Source: JAAYAY01 sp964429355
Lineage (GTDB): Bacteria; Planctomycetota; Planctomycetia; Pirellulales; Thermoguttaceae
Length of the DNA stretch: 27,936 bases
Reading direction: 5' to 3'
Assembly: GCA_964429355.1 (NCBI GenBank)
Contig: CAYSCH010000083.1
Span: 1 to 27,936 of the forward strand
Part shown: positions 1-7,223 of the stretch, in pieces
How the letters are laid out: every line of letters begins with the position of its first letter
How positions within the stretch are numbered: the first letter of the stretch is position 1
Notes under the pieces: model-generated
The model's database searches: none
Seen by the model: the letters and a program-made list of their open reading frames with translations, nothing else
What the model was told of the DNA's origin: nothing
Position numbers and translations under genes: made by a program

Positions 1-542
1 AAAACGACACACTACGATGGAGGTATGTGCCACAATTCGGTCGAGGCTGGTGGAACGGACGCAAAAGACAGAGACGGTTGTATTACTATACAGAGTTATA
101 TGTGACATTTCAAGAGGGAAACGGGACATTTGTACAGTTTTCTGAAGGAATAGTCGTCTCCCCTGGGGCCGGAGGAGGGTTGAGATTTTGCGGTGGCGAG
201 GGCTCGGCGGATCGTTCAGGGGCCAGGGCATGGTTTCAGCAAGAGGTGTCGCTGTGGACGAGGAGGGGGCGGTGCCGGGGACGATCTCCAGGTAGCGATG
301 GCGTTGATGCTGCCTCTCACGGCGTTCAGGCCACATCGCCCGTGGGAGACATGCACCATCCCACAGCACTGGCAGAGCCGGCAGAGTCCGTGGCACACAT
401 CTCTGAACCTCTTTCGTCAGTGCCACCCGGGCGGATCGCCCGATCGAGGTTGTCGTAGGTGGTCGTTGTGTAAACCACCCGCCCCGCATCGTTGGCCGGC
501 GGGAAGATGTGAAGCTGGAGAAAATCCGGGACACAGTACAGG
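1..542. other. Stretch with no recognisable gene
   Basis: No reading frame here on either strand has the composition or motifs of a real protein. The open frames overlap each other and are rich in Arg, Ser, Pro and Cys, as expected of antisense or out-of-frame translation. The heptamer GACATTT occurs twice close together (104-110 and 125-131), next to a TGTACAG. Short repeats of this kind resemble ends of IS21- or IS481-like elements, but this is a weak impression and no transposase accompanies them. The stretch lies directly downstream, on the minus strand, of a transposase remnant, so it may be old mobile-element debris. Confidence 0.4.
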
Positions 543-770
543 TTATGGTATTCTGCGCAGTTTTGATGGGCGGACGCCGTTTTGCAGGCGGAGGGTGCGG
601 CTGACCATTTCCTCCAATCGGTCCAGAAAGGAACTGTTGCCCAGCGGACGGCGCGTGCGTGAGTGTTCACGAAGGTCTCGCACGTGCTCTTCACGCACAT
701 CGCTGTCGAGCAGCGCCCGCCAGTCGGCGATGATTGCCAGCAAGGGAGCGGTCTTCACCAAGCGTTGCCT
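543..770 (-). pseudogene. C-terminal remnant of REP-associated tyrosine (Y1/IS200-like) transposase
   Basis: The minus-strand frame ending at 543 gives a run of about 75 residues reading A-I-I-A-D-W-R-A-L-L-D then R-D-L-R-E-H-S-R-T-R-R-P-L-G, then F-L-D-R-L-E-E-M-V-S-R-T-L-R. This matches the C-terminal tail of REP-associated tyrosine transposases (RayT family), in which a DWRAFL segment is followed by a R-x-G-R-P-L-G segment and a F-x-E-R-L-E segment. The catalytic N-terminal part, with the H-x-H metal motif and the Tyr nucleophile, is missing: residues encoded upstream of about 770 are unlike the family. It is therefore a non-functional relic. The family assignment rests on pattern memory of the tail only. 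Confidence 0.6.
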
Positions 771-867
771 ACTTTGCCAATACTGGTATTTTGTCCCTGA
801 ATTTACTATGATCGGCACGAAGTGACAACTGGACAAATGCGAGCCCGTGTAGTAGAAGGACACGCAC

Positions 868-1596
868 ATGCAGCACGACGACCGATTCGACGAGGGGCGC
901 AATCCTTACGCTAGCCCGTTTTCCACGTCGGATGAGGCGTTGCCATCCATCATTGACGAAGGTGAATTCAAACCCTTCCGGACGATCTGGACGCGCCCTC
1001 GGCAGACCGTTCGACAGATCATCGCGGTGAACCCCGAACTCCACGTGCTGCTTCTGGTGTGCCTTGCGGGGATCGGAAGAGCGCTCGATCGAGCGTCGAT
1101 GCGCAACGTTGGCGATGTTCTGCCGATGGCTGCGATCGTCGGAATCGCGTGTGTCTTCGGTCCGTTGGTAGGCTTAGTGGGCCTCTGGATTGGATCCCAT
1201 TTGATCCGATTGTCCGGTACCTGGATCGGAGGAATAGCGTCTCGGGAACACATCAAGACTGCGATCGCATGGGCGTCGGTGCCTTCTGTTTTTGCACTGT
1301 TGCTGTGGATTCCGCAGATCCTGCTGTTTGGTTCCGACATGTTCACGGAGGAGACTCCAAGGCTCAACTCGCAGCCGGCGTTGTTGATTCCGTTTCTTGG
1401 TATTGTGCTGGCCGAGCTCATTCTGGCAGTCTGGGGATTCGTATTGCTCTGCAACACCATCGCGGAAGTGCAAGGGTTCCGCTCGGCGTGGCGTGGACTT
1501 GGCAACATCATGCTGGCAGGTGCGGTGGTTGTCATCCCGTTGGTCGCGGTTGTGCTGGCTATCGTGTTCGTCGTGTTGTTGGCATCGCAGGCGTAG
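868..1596 (+). CDS. Yip1-domain integral membrane protein
   Basis: This 242-residue protein has a cytosolic, polar N-terminus (about 1-55) and then five hydrophobic stretches (about 58-72, 85-109, 134-154, 171-195 and 213-238). The segment F-R-T-I-W-T-R-P-R-Q-T-V-R-Q-I-I followed by N-P, and the later N-x-G-D, match the entry to the bacterial Yip1 domain, where a W-x-x-P motif precedes the first membrane helix. Family members are poorly characterised polytopic membrane proteins; no reaction can be assigned. The ATG at 868 follows a purine-rich ribosome site GAAGGA (855-860). The gene stands alone between a transposase relic and a truncated lipoprotein, and its frame is intact. Confidence 0.8.
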   Translation: MQHDDRFDEGRNPYASPFSTSDEALPSIIDEGEFKPFRTIWTRPRQTVRQIIAVNPELHVLLLVCLAGIGRALDRASMRNVGDVLPMAAIVGIACVFGPLVGLVGLWIGSHLIRLSGTWIGGIASREHIKTAIAWASVPSVFALLLWIPQILLFGSDMFTEETPRLNSQPALLIPFLGIVLAELILAVWGFVLLCNTIAEVQGFRSAWRGLGNIMLAGAVVVIPLVAVVLAIVFVVLLASQA

Positions 1597-1698
1597 TTCG
1601 TGCGTGGTGCGTCAAGACACACCCAACAGCTCGGATAAAGACCCCAAGTGATGGGCCAGGCTGCGAAGTTCGAAAGGAAGGCGAGTAGGTATCACACA

Positions 1699-1878
1699 AT
1701 GAATGCCAGACGAATCGGTGGGAATGGTGCCATGCTGCTGGTCGGCATGCTGATCGCCTTTGGCTGTGGAATGTCGCAAGTACAGCAACCGCCGGGCGTA
1801 TCGGAATCCGAAGAGGGCGCCGTAAGATCTGTCCTGGACAAGTACACAGCCGCTTGCGAAGCGAAGGATCTTGCGTGA
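1699..1878 (+). pseudogene. Truncated lipoprotein, probably an NTF2-like/DUF4440 protein start
   Basis: The 59-residue frame begins with a lipoprotein signal: basic N-terminus, hydrophobic M-L-L-V-G-M-L-I-A-F, then G-C as the lipobox. After the signal comes V-R-S-V-L-D-K-Y-T-A-A-C-E-A-K-D-L-A, which resembles the first helix of SnoaL/DUF4440 (NTF2-like) domains, where a V-x-x-x-L-x-x-Y-x-A-A-x-x-x-x-D pattern is usual. A TGA stops the frame just where the domain would continue, and the codons beyond it do not resemble the fold. I read this as a 5' gene fragment left by a deletion. A functional 59-residue lipoprotein is possible but less likely. The start is uncertain because the purine-rich site at 1674-1680 lies about 18 bases upstream. 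Confidence 0.5.
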
Positions 1879-2316
1879 TGGGAATGTGCGATAGGAACGG
1901 GAACGCAGCCAATTGCCGACTCGCGACAAGCAACAACCGCCCCCGGTTTGTTCGTCGGCGGCAGAATGAACTTGGAGCGATCTGCCGTCCGGTCCCGGGG
2001 CCTCGCCTCACCACGGGTCGGCTCTTCAGGGTTTCGAGAGAAGCTGAAGACTCATACTTCTCTTCGATGCCGAACGACGTGACTTCCACAGTCTTTCCCG
2101 AGGAATCACGGAAGCATAGCGCTTCGCTACCGTCGAAGAAGGGTACGGTGAAGTCCGCGCTGTCTTCCAGGTAAGCGTAGGCAAGGATATCGCTCGGGTC
2201 CATGGGGTCGATCTCAACCCCCCATATGCGTGCATGACGCTACAACTACCGTGGGGGTCTACAAACAGCCTTTCCGACGTGGTCGGAGAACGCGACAGTA
2301 CTGTGCGGATGCGGTC
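1879..2316. other. Decayed intergenic stretch between lipoprotein fragment and hipBA
   Basis: Apart from the minus-strand coding relic at about 2010-2240, nothing gene-like is visible. The plus-strand frames are short and Arg/Ser-rich. The stretch separates two truncated genes from the intact toxin-antitoxin pair, consistent with a deletion or insertion-prone site. Confidence 0.5.
2010..2240 (-). pseudogene. Unrecognised coding relic
   Basis: On the minus strand a frame reads A-R-I-W-G-V-E-I-D-P-M-D-P-S-D-I-L-A-Y-A-Y-L-E-D (interrupted here), then D-F-T-V-P-F-F-D-G, A-L-C-F-R-D and V-E-V-T-S-F-G-I. Its alternation of acidic, aromatic and aliphatic residues looks like genuine protein, unlike the Arg/Ser-rich frames around it. 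A TAG lies just upstream in frame (about 2240), and below about 2010 the translation loses protein-like composition, so both ends appear lost. An internal ATG at 2203 could in principle start a short protein. I do not recognise the family. Confidence 0.35.
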
Positions 2317-2344
2317 TTGCGTGCAGTAATGTGCAATGTATAAT
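2317..2344 (+). promoter_or_regulatory. Predicted sigma-70-type promoter of hipBA
   Basis: A perfect TATAAT lies at 2339-2344, with TTGCGT at 2317-2322 as a weak -35 sixteen bases upstream. The likely start of transcription, about 2351, precedes the palindrome at 2365-2376 and the ATG at 2384. The perfect -10 stands out in a G+C-rich genome. Because the ATG at 2336 would lie inside this promoter, the later ATG is favoured for hipB. Confidence 0.55.
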
Positions 2345-2364
2345 ACAGTAGACGTTGATACTGA

Positions 2365-2376
2365 CTCATGCATGAG
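2365..2376. promoter_or_regulatory. Perfect 12-bp palindrome, candidate HipB operator
   Basis: CTCATGCATGAG is a perfect inverted repeat, and 14 of 16 bases match when one extends two bases on each side. It lies between the predicted transcription start and the hipB start codon, where a dimeric HTH antitoxin would autorepress its own operon. Binding by HipB is inferred from position. The sequence differs from the TATCC-N8-GGATA operators of E. coli HipB. Confidence 0.45.
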
Positions 2377-2383
2377 ACACTGT

Positions 2384-2722
2384 ATGCGATCGAACGCCTT
2401 TCCATCTCTGCCGCTTCCAGTCAAACGAGCCTTAGAAAAACTGGGCGAGGATATCGCTGACGCGCGCCGGCGTCGCCGCATTCCAACCACACTAATGGCG
2501 AAGCGCGCCATGATTAGCCGGGCAACGCTGGCCCGCGTCGAGAAAGGCGCTCCTCAGGTGTCGCTCGGTATCTACGCGACTGTACTGTTCATCTTGGGAC
2601 TTGACAAACGCCTGGCCGACCTTGCCGACGTACGCGCCGATGACATTGGCTTGGCTCTGGAAGAAGACCGCCTGCCGCAGAAAATCTACCTACCGCGACG
2701 TAAACGAGAAACGAAGCCATGA
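2384..2722 (+). CDS. hipB: HipB-like antitoxin, XRE-family HTH protein
   Basis: The 112-residue product has a helix-turn-helix of XRE type: L-G-E-D-I-A-D-A-R-R-R-R-R-I-P, then M-A-K-R-A-M-I-S-R-A-T-L-A-R-V-E-K-G, where S-R-x-T-L-x-R-x-E-K-G is the recognition-helix signature. It lies directly ahead of a HipA kinase gene and overlaps it by four bases (ATGA), so the two are translationally coupled. In known hip modules the antitoxin neutralises the kinase and represses the operon. The ATG at 2384 is preferred over those at 2336 and 2372 because 2336 lies inside the -10 region and 2372 inside the palindrome. The basic C-terminus (R-R-K-R-E-T-K-P) is lysine- and arginine-rich. Codon use is less G+C-biased than that of the genes after the tRNA. 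Confidence 0.85.
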   Translation: MRSNAFPSLPLPVKRALEKLGEDIADARRRRRIPTTLMAKRAMISRATLARVEKGAPQVSLGIYATVLFILGLDKRLADLADVRADDIGLALEEDRLPQKIYLPRRKRETKP

Positions 2723-3987
2723 GCGATCGCGCAGTTTATGTCTACGTTGATCTCGATGCCCAGCCTGTGCTGGTCGGAACGCTCTATACGCGCTTTCGCA
2801 AGAACCGCGAAAGCGCCACGTTCACCTACGATGCATCCTGGCTCAACCATCCATCGCGATTCGCCTTAGAGCCCGCTCTGGTCTTGCACGACCTATCCCA
2901 CCATACCCATACCGGCCAAGCGATGTTCGGCGCATTCGGCGACTCCGCGCCGGATCGTTGGGGCCGTATGTTGATGCGCCGCGCCGAGCGGCAACGTGCG
3001 AAAGCGGAGAAACGCCCTCCGCGCCCGTTGAATGAAATCGATTGCCTGCTCGGTGTCAACGACGAAACGCGCCAAGGCGCTTTGCGATTTGCCGAACAAC
3101 CCGGCGGGCCATTCCTGGCGGTCGCCGGCGAGGGCCCGCGTGTGCCGCCGCTCGTTGAACTGCCGGCCTTGCTTGCTGCTTCCATTCGCATCGCCGCCCG
3201 TGAAGATAATGAAGATGACTTGCGACTGCTGCTTGCCCCTGGCTCATCGTTGGGCGGATCGCGTCCAAAGGCGTCAGTGTGCGATCATGATAGTCGCTTA
3301 CTGATTGCCAAGTTTCCACACCCAGGCGATGAGACCAATCAACCTGCTTGGGAGGCACTAGCACTCCGCTTGGCATCATCCGCCGGCATGAATGCGTCGG
3401 TAGGGCGATTGGAGACCATTGCGGACCGGTCAGTGCTATTACTGAACCGTTTCGATCGGGTGGGCACTCGCCGTATTCCCTTCTTATCCACGATGAGCTT
3501 GCTTGGAGCAAGCGACAACGAGTCACACAGTTACTTGGAAATCGCCGACTCGCTCCGCCAATGCAGCGCGGCACCGAAGGAGGATTTGGTCGAGCTATGG
3601 CGCAGAATCGTATTTTCGATCTTGATTTCTAATGTCGACGATCATTTACGCAATCACGGTCTCTTATGGGAAGGCCCAGCCGGCTGGCGGCTGGCACCAG
3701 CCTATGACCTCAATCCGACGCCTACCGATATTCGGCCACGAGTCTTGAGCCTAGCGGTGGATGATCAGGATCAAACAGCATCGCTCGAACTTGCCCTCCA
3801 GGTCGCCGCATATTTCGGAATCGCTGAGAAAATGGCTCGCCAAATCGCCAAAGATGAAGGACAAGCCGTTGCTTCGTGGCGAAACGAGGCCGCACGCCTC
3901 GGCATACGCGAGAGTGAAATCGACCGCATGGCATCGGCGTTTGAGCACGTGGATTTGCGACAGGCGATTAACGGCACGCCTTCATGA
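2719..3987 (+). CDS. hipA: HipA-family serine/threonine kinase toxin
   Basis: A full-length 422-residue HipA-like kinase. The N-terminal HipA subdomain (about 1-125) includes G-A-F-G-D-S-A-P-D-R-W-G at 71-82. The kinase core follows: the glycine-rich loop G-S-S-L-G-G-S-R-P-K-A at 175-185, the ATP-binding lysine in I-A-K-F-P (Lys198), L-L-N-R-F-D-R at 241-247, the catalytic segment S-N-V-D-D-H-L-R-N-H-G at 304-314 (Asp307/308, Asn312), and the metal-binding Y-D-L-N-P around Asp330. All key residues are present, so the toxin should be active. E. coli HipA phosphorylates glutamyl-tRNA synthetase and arrests growth; the target here is unknown. It is co-transcribed with hipB, with a four-base overlap. 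Confidence 0.9.
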   Translation: MSDRAVYVYVDLDAQPVLVGTLYTRFRKNRESATFTYDASWLNHPSRFALEPALVLHDLSHHTHTGQAMFGAFGDSAPDRWGRMLMRRAERQRAKAEKRPPRPLNEIDCLLGVNDETRQGALRFAEQPGGPFLAVAGEGPRVPPLVELPALLAASIRIAAREDNEDDLRLLLAPGSSLGGSRPKASVCDHDSRLLIAKFPHPGDETNQPAWEALALRLASSAGMNASVGRLETIADRSVLLLNRFDRVGTRRIPFLSTMSLLGASDNESHSYLEIADSLRQCSAAPKEDLVELWRRIVFSILISNVDDHLRNHGLLWEGPAGWRLAPAYDLNPTPTDIRPRVLSLAVDDQDQTASLELALQVAAYFGIAEKMARQIAKDEGQAVASWRNEAARLGIRESEIDRMASAFEHVDLRQAINGTPS

Positions 3988-4249
3988 GCCTCTCGATGCG
4001 AGCCCGCTGCCGTTTCCGAGTCGGCTCGCCCTCGGGTTCATTCTCGCCAATTTCGATAGTATGGGTGAAGCGCGATTGGACCGAGGGCATGTTCGAAAGA
4101 GCACCTTCGATCCTGGTAGTGACGGCACTCTTACCCTGTGCTGCCCAGGAACCGGCGTTGGCGATGCCAAGCCAGGTGTTCCCGATTGGGCCACAGGCGT
4201 TCGTCCTGGGGCAGACGCATCGCGGTTCCTTTGCGTCGTGCGGATTACA
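3988..4249. other. Spacer between convergent hipA and propeller relic
   Basis: No gene is supported. The minus-strand frame of the beta-propeller relic runs on into this stretch, but the residues no longer resemble the family. No clear terminator hairpin with a T-run was found between the converging genes. Confidence 0.4.
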
Positions 4250-4648
4250 GTAATCCAACTTGAAGCATGCGATGTCTTCCCCATTGCGAACAAAGAGCTT
4301 TCCGTGTGCAATGACTGGGTGGTTCCAAGTCTTGCCTTCCAAAGCCTTAAACCGGCACAGCTAGCTCAGCGCTACTTTCTCGGGCTTCGGTCCCACGCTG
4401 GCCGTCCATGCCAGCTTGCCGCTGTCCTCCTGGTAGGCAATCACCGTCTTCCCGTCGCGGGCTCCGGCAAACACGACAACTAATCCCTGGACCACCAGCG
4501 GCGAACTGGCGAAGCCCCATTGGGGAACGTCCTTCTCCGCATCGCTTGCCTTCAGTTCGTTCGCGACATCGTGCAACCAAACACCTTTGCCGCTTGCCGC
4601 ATCGAGACAATTCAAGTGACCGTTGGCACCGTAGGCATACAACTTCAT
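4250..4648 (-). pseudogene. PQQ-type beta-propeller fragment with in-frame stop
   Basis: The minus-strand frame starting at 4648 reads Y-A-Y-G-A-N-G-H-L-N-C-L-D-A-A-S-G, then P-Q-W-G-F-A-S-S-P-L-V-V, then A-Y-Q-E-D-S-G-K-L-A-W. These are blade motifs of BamB/PQQ-dehydrogenase-like propellers. A TAG at 4361-4363 stops it, but the same frame continues with A-L-E-G-K-T-W-N-H-P-V-I-A-H-G-K-L-F-V-R-N-G-E-D-I-A-C-F, the usual last blade of such proteins. The gene therefore has one nonsense mutation and lacks its signal peptide and first blades, since complete relatives are usually about 400 residues or more. The family typically sits in the periplasm or outer membrane. The coding trace fades below about 4250. 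Confidence 0.75.
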
Positions 4649-4961
4649 TCAATTCCTCTGCCGCCGATACTTCTCGGGGGATGGACAGATGTTGCCAGCC
4701 GCTGAACCGCTACGGGGTTGTCAATTCGCTTCTCTTGGCACACAAATTGCTGCCTATATCAGCAATGGTCCTAAACGGGCTGATTCTGTGCCGAACTGTG
4801 TGTCATTGTGTCACAACTGATCGTTTCTGGTGTGCAATTATTGCAGCAGACAGGCCGAAGGTGGCAATTCGTTCGTTTGATGATCGGTATGCTCTTGAGC
4901 GGCCTTTTGTTCTTTGCGAATCTGTGTTTCTTGCTTGCTCATCAAGTTTCCCGGACCAACG
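4649..4961. other. Gene-free stretch between propeller relic and tRNA-Leu
   Basis: No convincing protein is encoded. A 34-codon minus-strand frame starting M-S-K-Q-E-T-Q-I-R-K (about 4838-4942) has protein-like composition but no recognisable family. Base composition is richer in A and T than elsewhere in the window. The position next to a tRNA 3' end is where an integrase or an attachment site would be expected, but I see no intact integrase and no second copy of the tRNA 3' end. Confidence 0.4.
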
Positions 4962-4996
4962 AAAAAAGGACTCACGCCCAATTGACGTAAGTCCTT
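4962..4996 (-). terminator. Rho-independent terminator after tRNA-Leu
   Basis: Read on the minus strand, an 11-bp stem (AAGGACTTACG paired with CGTGAGTCCTT, one G-T pair) closes a nine-base loop and is followed by six T residues. It starts about a dozen bases after the tRNA 3' end, so it most likely ends the tRNA-Leu transcript. Confidence 0.85.
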
Positions 4997-5008
4997 ATGT
5001 TGTAATAG

Positions 5009-5093
<85 letters not shown>

Positions 5094-5211
5094 AGAACGC
5101 TGTATCGCGTGTGCCGTGGGCGTTTGAAGGCCTCGGATGGTCTGCCCTCTGTGGAGGGGACCCACGAAACACGCAGGAGGAACCTCCAATTTAGTCGTTT
5201 TCTGGCTGCCG

Positions 5212-6711
5212 TCAACCGGTTGTGCGCTTGATTACCAGGATGGTGCGGTCATCGCGGTGCCCACCCGATGGGGGCTGGCCGAGGAACTCCGTTGCGATCT
5301 GGACCATGGTTGCGGCCGGGGCATCCTGGTGGCGGGCAAGGACCTCCGCCAGTCCGGTTTCACCCAGTGTCAGGCCGTGGGTATCTCTGGCCTTGCGGAT
5401 TCCCTCGCTGAACACGACCAGAGAATTGCCGGGAGTGAGCAGGCAGGTCTCTTCCGAATAGTCGCTTTCGGGGCTCTCCCCAAGCTGCACGGTCGACTCG
5501 GTGAAAGACTGCCAGGTACCGGCCGCCAAACGAAGGATCGAGGGGTTTCCCGCCCGGGAATAGCGGATCATGCCGGTGGATGTCTCCACCAACCCGTAGA
5601 ACATCTGGGCAAACTGATCTCCCGAGGCGCCGGTCCAGAGGGTGAGGTTGACGGCCTTGAGAAGGGAGTCGGCGTGGCGATGGTACTGTCCGTGTGCACG
5701 AGTGGCGGCCTTGATGGTGCCGGCGGCGAAGGCGGCCTCCATTCCCTTGGCCGTCACATCGCCCACGGCCACGGCCAACAAGCCTTGGGGCAAAGCGAAC
5801 CAGTCGAAGAAGTCGCCACCGACCGACCCGGCCTGATCGTTCCAGCCGGCCACATCCCAGCCGTCGAGGAGCGGCGCGACCGACGGGAGCTGATTCCGCT
5901 GCATTCGCTGAAGGACCGAGAGGTCCCGTTTCCACTGGGTGGAATCGGTGCCTTCGCGAATCAGGTTCTCGCGCTCGAGATCGGAAGCGATGCGGCCCGC
6001 AATCATTTCGATCAGGTTCGTGTCGCGATCGGTGAAATCGCGCGGTTCGTTGGAGAAGACCCAGAGGGTGCCAAGAATGGTTGTCGGTGTGCAGACGGGC
6101 ACACAGACCGCACCCGGAAAGTCTTCGGGAGGATTCCAGTGGGTCTGGTGATCCAGGTCGGTAAGAACTACGGCGTGGCCGAGCATGGCTTCGAGATCGG
6201 CCAGTGCACCCTGAAGCGGGCGCGCCGGTTCCGAGAGCCGCTCGCGGGGCATGCCGAAACTGGATCGCAATTTCAGGCACGTTGTGGCTTCGTCGAGGAG
6301 GTACAGTCCGGCGGCCGGACAGCCCACGGACTCGGCCCCGCACTTCAGGACCGACTGCAGACGCACCGCAAGGTGCTCGGTTTCCTGAAGATTGGCCACC
6401 ACCGGAACCGCCACCGCCAGCTCGGCTTCGCGGAGCCAGAGGGCATGATGTGTTCCCAGGAGTTCCGCGAGCATTCCCGCCAGGGCGGACCCTAATTGGC
6501 GGACCTCGGCGGGCGGGGTCGTTTCGTCGTCCGGGAGTCTCGGCAAAGAACCGACCTTGGTGAGCCTGAGGCGTCCCGGAGGCATTCCGCGTCCCGGGGT
6601 AACCGGAGTGGACCACGTCAGGCCGGTCGGCTCTTTGGTCTGTGTCGAAGAAGACTCGTAGCGGAGCGACCAGCCGGTCAGATTCTGGAAGGCGCGTTGG
6701 ACCTCCGGCAT
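5212..6711 (-). CDS. GAF-domain SpoIIE-type protein phosphatase (PP2C family)
   Basis: From the ATG at 6711 the product has 499 residues. A GAF-like sensor region spans about 110-245 (A-G-L-Y-L-L-D through D-R-D-T-N-L-I-E-M-I-A-G-R-I-A). A short helical linker (L-Q-R-M-Q-R-N-Q-L-P) leads to the SpoIIE phosphatase domain (about 285-497), with metal-binding G-G-D-F-F-D (298-303), G-D-V-T-A-K-G (317-323), and D-D-R-T (487-490). The usual D-G of the T-D-G motif is S-E-G here (435-437). Such proteins dephosphorylate anti-sigma-factor antagonists in partner-switching pathways; no partner gene is adjacent. The frame stays open to 7206, but the extra 165 residues look unlike a domain, so I place the start at the V-Q-R-A-F-Q-N-L-T-G-W segment. 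The start is the main uncertainty. Confidence 0.85.
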   Translation of the reverse strand: MPEVQRAFQNLTGWSLRYESSSTQTKEPTGLTWSTPVTPGRGMPPGRLRLTKVGSLPRLPDDETTPPAEVRQLGSALAGMLAELLGTHHALWLREAELAVAVPVVANLQETEHLAVRLQSVLKCGAESVGCPAAGLYLLDEATTCLKLRSSFGMPRERLSEPARPLQGALADLEAMLGHAVVLTDLDHQTHWNPPEDFPGAVCVPVCTPTTILGTLWVFSNEPRDFTDRDTNLIEMIAGRIASDLERENLIREGTDSTQWKRDLSVLQRMQRNQLPSVAPLLDGWDVAGWNDQAGSVGGDFFDWFALPQGLLAVAVGDVTAKGMEAAFAAGTIKAATRAHGQYHRHADSLLKAVNLTLWTGASGDQFAQMFYGLVETSTGMIRYSRAGNPSILRLAAGTWQSFTESTVQLGESPESDYSEETCLLTPGNSLVVFSEGIRKARDTHGLTLGETGLAEVLARHQDAPAATMVQIATEFLGQPPSGGHRDDRTILVIKRTTG

Positions 6712-7223
6712 GCTGCCAACAAGGTACGACTCGCTCCGATCCTTTTGACCAGCTTCTTCACGGAAGATACGCAGATGGTTCGTCGATGGTTTGCCCACGA
6801 AAGATCCCGTTGCGAAAAATGTAATCTGAGCTACCCCTCCGTGGCTGACTCGGTCCACTGACAGGCGGTTTGAAACGTGGACAGGCACCCGCAAATCGCG
6901 TGCAGGCAATGTGCTCGCCACACAAGACACGGGAGCCAGTCGCGGTTCCGACACACTCTCAAGGCAGGGGCGAGGAGGTGCGGCCCTATATTCAGCCAAC
7001 TTCACCGCCAAGCAGTCATATTCGCTGGTTTGTGCAAATACCGCCTCTTTCCCGAGCAGTCTTTCTTTACATCGGAACGCGCAGAGGCGACCGTTAGAAT
7101 TTGACAGAGGGGGGCAGGTGCGCCGAAATGGCAAGAAATGAATATTGGGACATCCCTGACGGCGAGGGGTCGGCGATCGTGGCCGAAAGTCCGCACTTCG
7201 ATTCAAGATGGCGCCGATGAGGC
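6712..7223. other. Leader stretch between phosphatase gene and epmB
   Basis: The phosphatase frame stays open through 7206, but its translation has scattered Cys, Arg and Pro and no domain features, so I treat it as untranslated leader. The plus-strand frames here are short and Arg/Pro/Ser-rich. No RNA gene or terminator was recognised. An alternative is a longer N-terminal extension of the phosphatase. Confidence 0.4.

Noticed and set aside
4649..4961. Integrase remnant or attachment site next to tRNA-Leu
   Set aside because: The position is suggestive, but no integrase motif and no duplicate of the tRNA 3' end could be found within the window.
5137..6495. A 452-codon plus-strand reading frame
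   Set aside because: It is antisense to the GAF-SpoIIE phosphatase gene, whose domains are clear; the plus-strand translation has the Gly/Arg/His-rich composition typical of antisense frames in G+C-rich DNA.
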